Assembly (NCBI GenBank): GCA_947626395.1 | Contig: CANQRU010000018.1 | Coordinates: forward strand, 1 to 62,479 | Direction: 5' to 3' | Length of the DNA: 62,479 nucleotides | From: an uncultured Lachnospiraceae bacterium | GTDB lineage: Bacteria > Bacillota > Clostridia > Lachnospirales > Lachnospiraceae | Shown: one piece after another, positions 60,711-62,479 of the stretch | Position numbering within the stretch: position 1 is the first letter of the stretch | Layout: each line of letters begins with the position of its first letter | The notes under the pieces: generated by a model | Told to the model about the DNA's origin: nothing | What the model saw: only the letters and a program-made list of their open reading frames with translations | The model's database searches: none | Made by a program: the position numbers and the translations under genes

Positions 60711-61589
60711 TTACCGGTAATCGTCGTAGATCGATTCATAAATGGAATCAAGATCTTCTCCGCCGTAGATCGATTCGTAGAGCGACTCGTACTCATCGAA
60801 AATATCCTGAAACTCCGGGCTGTTAAAGAACTCCTGATACTGCGGGCTGCGGACAAGGCCGATCATGATCGTCATCAGGATGCTTAACAGGATGGCGAAG
60901 ATCGACATGATCAGTCCCGCGATCGCATAACCCTGAAGAGGTTTGCCGCGCTTGGACAGGATCATCAGTACGATGGAAGTCACAGCCAGCGGAAACTGGA
61001 TCAATGGGCTGCAGCAGCAGGTGATCAGGGCCAGAAGGCCGGTGATCATGGACGCCAGAGCCAGAGGATTGTTCTCCTTCGGGGGAGCCTGCTGGTATGG
61101 CGGCTGCTGATATGGATTCTGCTGGTATGGGCCCTGCTGTGGATTGTTTTGCTGCCAGTAATTCTGCGGCTGTCCGTTCTGTTGCTGGCTGCCGGGCTGA
61201 TTCCAGTAATTCTGCGGCTGCCCGTTCGGAGTCGGCTGCGGGCCGTTTTGCGGCTGGCTGCTGCTTTGCGGATACAGGCTGCCGGGCTGCTGTCCGCCGT
61301 TCTGCGGGGCCGGTTTACCGCACTCGCTGCAGAATTTGCCGGTATTCACAGTGCCGCAGGAACAGATCCAGCTTCCGGACGGCGGCGTAATGCCGCCCTG
61401 CTGCCAGCCGGTATTCTGCGGATACGGATTGTCTGTCTGTTGTCCGTTGTTCTGCGGATAAGGATTGGTATTCTGCTGCCAGCCGCCCTGCGGCTGTGCT
61501 CCGGCAGTCTCGTCATTTGGTTTATGCCAGCCGTCCCCGGTGGGAACCGGAATTTCTTCATAATCATTTTTCTCTTTATATTCGTCCAT
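60711..61589 (-). CDS. Zinc-ribbon, Gln/Asn/Pro-rich DUF4190 membrane protein
   Basis: A 292-residue protein in four parts. An acidic N-terminus is followed by a Gln/Asn/Pro/Tyr-rich region interrupted by a zinc ribbon (WICSCGTVNTGKFCSECGKPA, four Cys). More low-complexity sequence (YQQPPYQQAPPKENNP) precedes a DUF4190-type membrane domain of two to three helices (ALASMITGLLALITCC, AIAGLIMSIFAILLSIL). An acidic tail rich in Tyr and Glu ends it. GGAGGA precedes ATG 61589. Function unknown; the disordered and zinc-ribbon parts would lie in the cytosol. Confidence 0.8.
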   Translation of the reverse strand: MDEYKEKNDYEEIPVPTGDGWHKPNDETAGAQPQGGWQQNTNPYPQNNGQQTDNPYPQNTGWQQGGITPPSGSWICSCGTVNTGKFCSECGKPAPQNGGQQPGSLYPQSSSQPQNGPQPTPNGQPQNYWNQPGSQQQNGQPQNYWQQNNPQQGPYQQNPYQQPPYQQAPPKENNPLALASMITGLLALITCCCSPLIQFPLAVTSIVLMILSKRGKPLQGYAIAGLIMSIFAILLSILMTIMIGLVRSPQYQEFFNSPEFQDIFDEYESLYESIYGGEDLDSIYESIYDDYR

Positions 61590-61666
61590 TTTTAATCCTC
61601 CGATTGCAAGTTCATCCTATCACAAAACTCCACCTATGTCCAGACGGAGCGGATAATATTGGTTTT

Positions 61667-61694
61667 ATTATACTCTTTTTGATTGGTTTTTCAA
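61667..61694 (-). promoter_or_regulatory. Promoter of the DUF4190 gene
   Basis: Minus strand TTGAAA (61694-61689), a 16-base spacer and TATAAT (61672-61667), about 78 bases before the start. Confidence 0.65.
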
Positions 61695-61715
61695 CTGTGC
61701 TGAATCGAATAAAGT

Positions 61716-61771
61716 TAAAAACGTCCCTTCACCCAGCGCGGAATCTGTCTGCATACTGGCTGAAGGGACGT
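61716..61771 (-). terminator. Terminator of the coiled-coil repeat gene
   Basis: ACGTCCCTTCA (61721-61731) pairs with TGAAGGGACGT (61761-61771), an 11-bp perfect stem with a long loop; the minus strand continues with TTTTT. Confidence 0.75.
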
Positions 61772-61786
61772 CGGAGCCTTAGCGTA

Positions 61787-62479
61787 TTAACCCAGGGCCA
61801 TGGCCTTTTTGATTTGTCTCACATCATATTCTAAAGTAGTGACTCTGAGTTGCAGCTGTTCTTTTTCATTATTGATCTTAATAGCCTCATCCAGTTTCCG
61901 TGACAGATCCAGATGGCCTTCGGCGATAATACGGATATTCTTATTAAGTACATTCTCCATATAAAACTGAGTTTCGTGTGTAGTAGTCTTGAGCTGAACA
62001 ATGTCAGCCTTGACTTCGACCATGTCGGACTTGAGCTCTGCGACATCAGTCTTAAGGCCTGCGACGTCAGCCTTGACTTCGACCATGTCGGACTTGAGCT
62101 CTGCGACGTCAGTCTTAAGCTCTGCGACATCAGCCTTAAGGCCTGCGACGTCAGCCTTGACTTCGACCATGTCGGACTTGAGCTCTGCGACGTCAGTCTT
62201 AAGCTGGGTGACGTCAGTCTTAAGCTCTGCGACGTCGGCTTTGACTTCGACCATGTCGGACTTGAGCTCTGCGACGTCAGCCTTGACTTCGACCATGTCG
62301 GACTTGAGCTCTGCGACGTCAGTCTTAAGCTGGGCGACATCAGTCTTAAGGCCTGCGACGTCAGCCTTGACTTCGACCATGTCGGACTTGAGCTCTGCGA
62401 CATCAGTCTTAAGCTGGGCGACATCAGTCTTAAGGCCTGCGACGTCAGCCTTGACTTCGACCATGTCGGACTTGAGCCC
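61787..62479 (-). CDS. Heptad-repeat coiled-coil protein (5'-partial)
   Basis: The frame is open to the right edge, so the start lies outside. About the first 150 visible residues are tandem 7-residue units VAELKSD / MVEVKAD / VAGLKTD / VAQLKTD with hydrophobic a/d positions, an ideal coiled coil. The C-terminal ~75 residues are non-repetitive (TTTHETQFYMENVLNKNIRI, HLDLSRKLDEAIKINNEKEQ, TLEYDVRQIKKAM) and also helical. Similar proteins in Clostridia vary in unit number. Role unknown; a structural or scaffold role is a guess. Confidence 0.8.
   Translation of the reverse strand, partial: GLKSDMVEVKADVAGLKTDVAQLKTDVAELKSDMVEVKADVAGLKTDVAQLKTDVAELKSDMVEVKADVAELKSDMVEVKADVAELKTDVTQLKTDVAELKSDMVEVKADVAGLKADVAELKTDVAELKSDMVEVKADVAGLKTDVAELKSDMVEVKADIVQLKTTTHETQFYMENVLNKNIRIIAEGHLDLSRKLDEAIKINNEKEQLQLRVTTLEYDVRQIKKAMALG
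62010..62479. repeat. 21-bp tandem repeats inside the coiled-coil gene
   Basis: Near-identical 21-base units (and 42-base pairs such as GACTTCGACCATGTCGGACT plus AGAGCTCTGCGACGTCAG) run to the window edge, each encoding one heptad. High nucleotide identity between units suggests recent expansion and a length-variable locus. Confidence 0.85.

Overview
The window looks like a chromosomal stretch of a moderately GC-rich Clostridia genome, most likely Lachnospiraceae (Bacillota). Pointers are strong AGGAGG-type ribosome binding sites, TTGACA/TATAAT promoters with 17-base spacers, a class III fructose-bisphosphatase, a long-form HPF, choline-binding-type wall repeats, LplB/YtcP-type sugar transporters and a frameshifted prfB. 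No tRNA, rRNA, CRISPR array, transposase or phage module was seen. The genus assignment is inference.

Layout. 1-8.0 kb: fbp (cut by the left edge), a DUF1700 membrane protein, two tandem NlpC/P60 wall hydrolases behind a promoter with a WalR-type box, a small Asn/Ser/Gln-rich protein, a rhodanese, two YfcE-like phosphoesterases, an RNA methyltransferase and rdgB. 8.0-9.3 kb: the rplM-rpsI operon, ended by a highly structured 151-bp element. 9.3-10.6 kb: a 5'-truncated AT-richer ATPase remnant. 10.6-14.1 kb: a TetM-like ribosomal GTPase fused to a YacP/Rae1-type NYN nuclease, overlapping a greA-family gene. 14.1-25.5 kb: wall-binding repeat proteins and a surface-polysaccharide locus (three GT2 proteins, a WcaJ-type priming transferase, an LCP ligase). 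25.5-31.1 kb: HtrA, a ClpX paralogue, an S8 protease and a divergent signal peptidase II. 31.2-34.6 kb: glmM-glmS, with an insertion in GlmS. 34.7-38.9 kb: a PLC-like/SDR pair, trxB, and a DUF3990 (ADP-ribosyltransferase-like) plus HTH toxin-antitoxin candidate. 38.9-41.3 kb: a carboxylesterase and hpf.

41.7-51 kb is a carbohydrate island: a LacI regulator fused to a solute-binding domain, divergent from an LplB/YtcP/lipoprotein ABC transporter, a GDPD-like protein, a metallo-beta-lactamase-fold hydrolase and a GH88 unsaturated glucuronyl hydrolase. It lies between hpf and secA-prfB, genes that are often neighbours in Firmicutes. 51.3-60 kb: secA, a ~220-bp near-perfect palindrome, prfB with its +1 frameshift, a domain-permuted GH3 glucosidase, an ACT-domain protein and hom. 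60-62.5 kb: DUF2752 and DUF4190 membrane proteins and a heptad-repeat coiled-coil gene running off the right edge.

The least ordinary items are the TetM-NYN fusion, the LacI-SBP fusion regulator, the DUF3990/HTH pair with an inverted repeat inside its promoter, the large palindromes at 9106-9256 and 53891-54110, and the ~62-residue insertion in GlmS.
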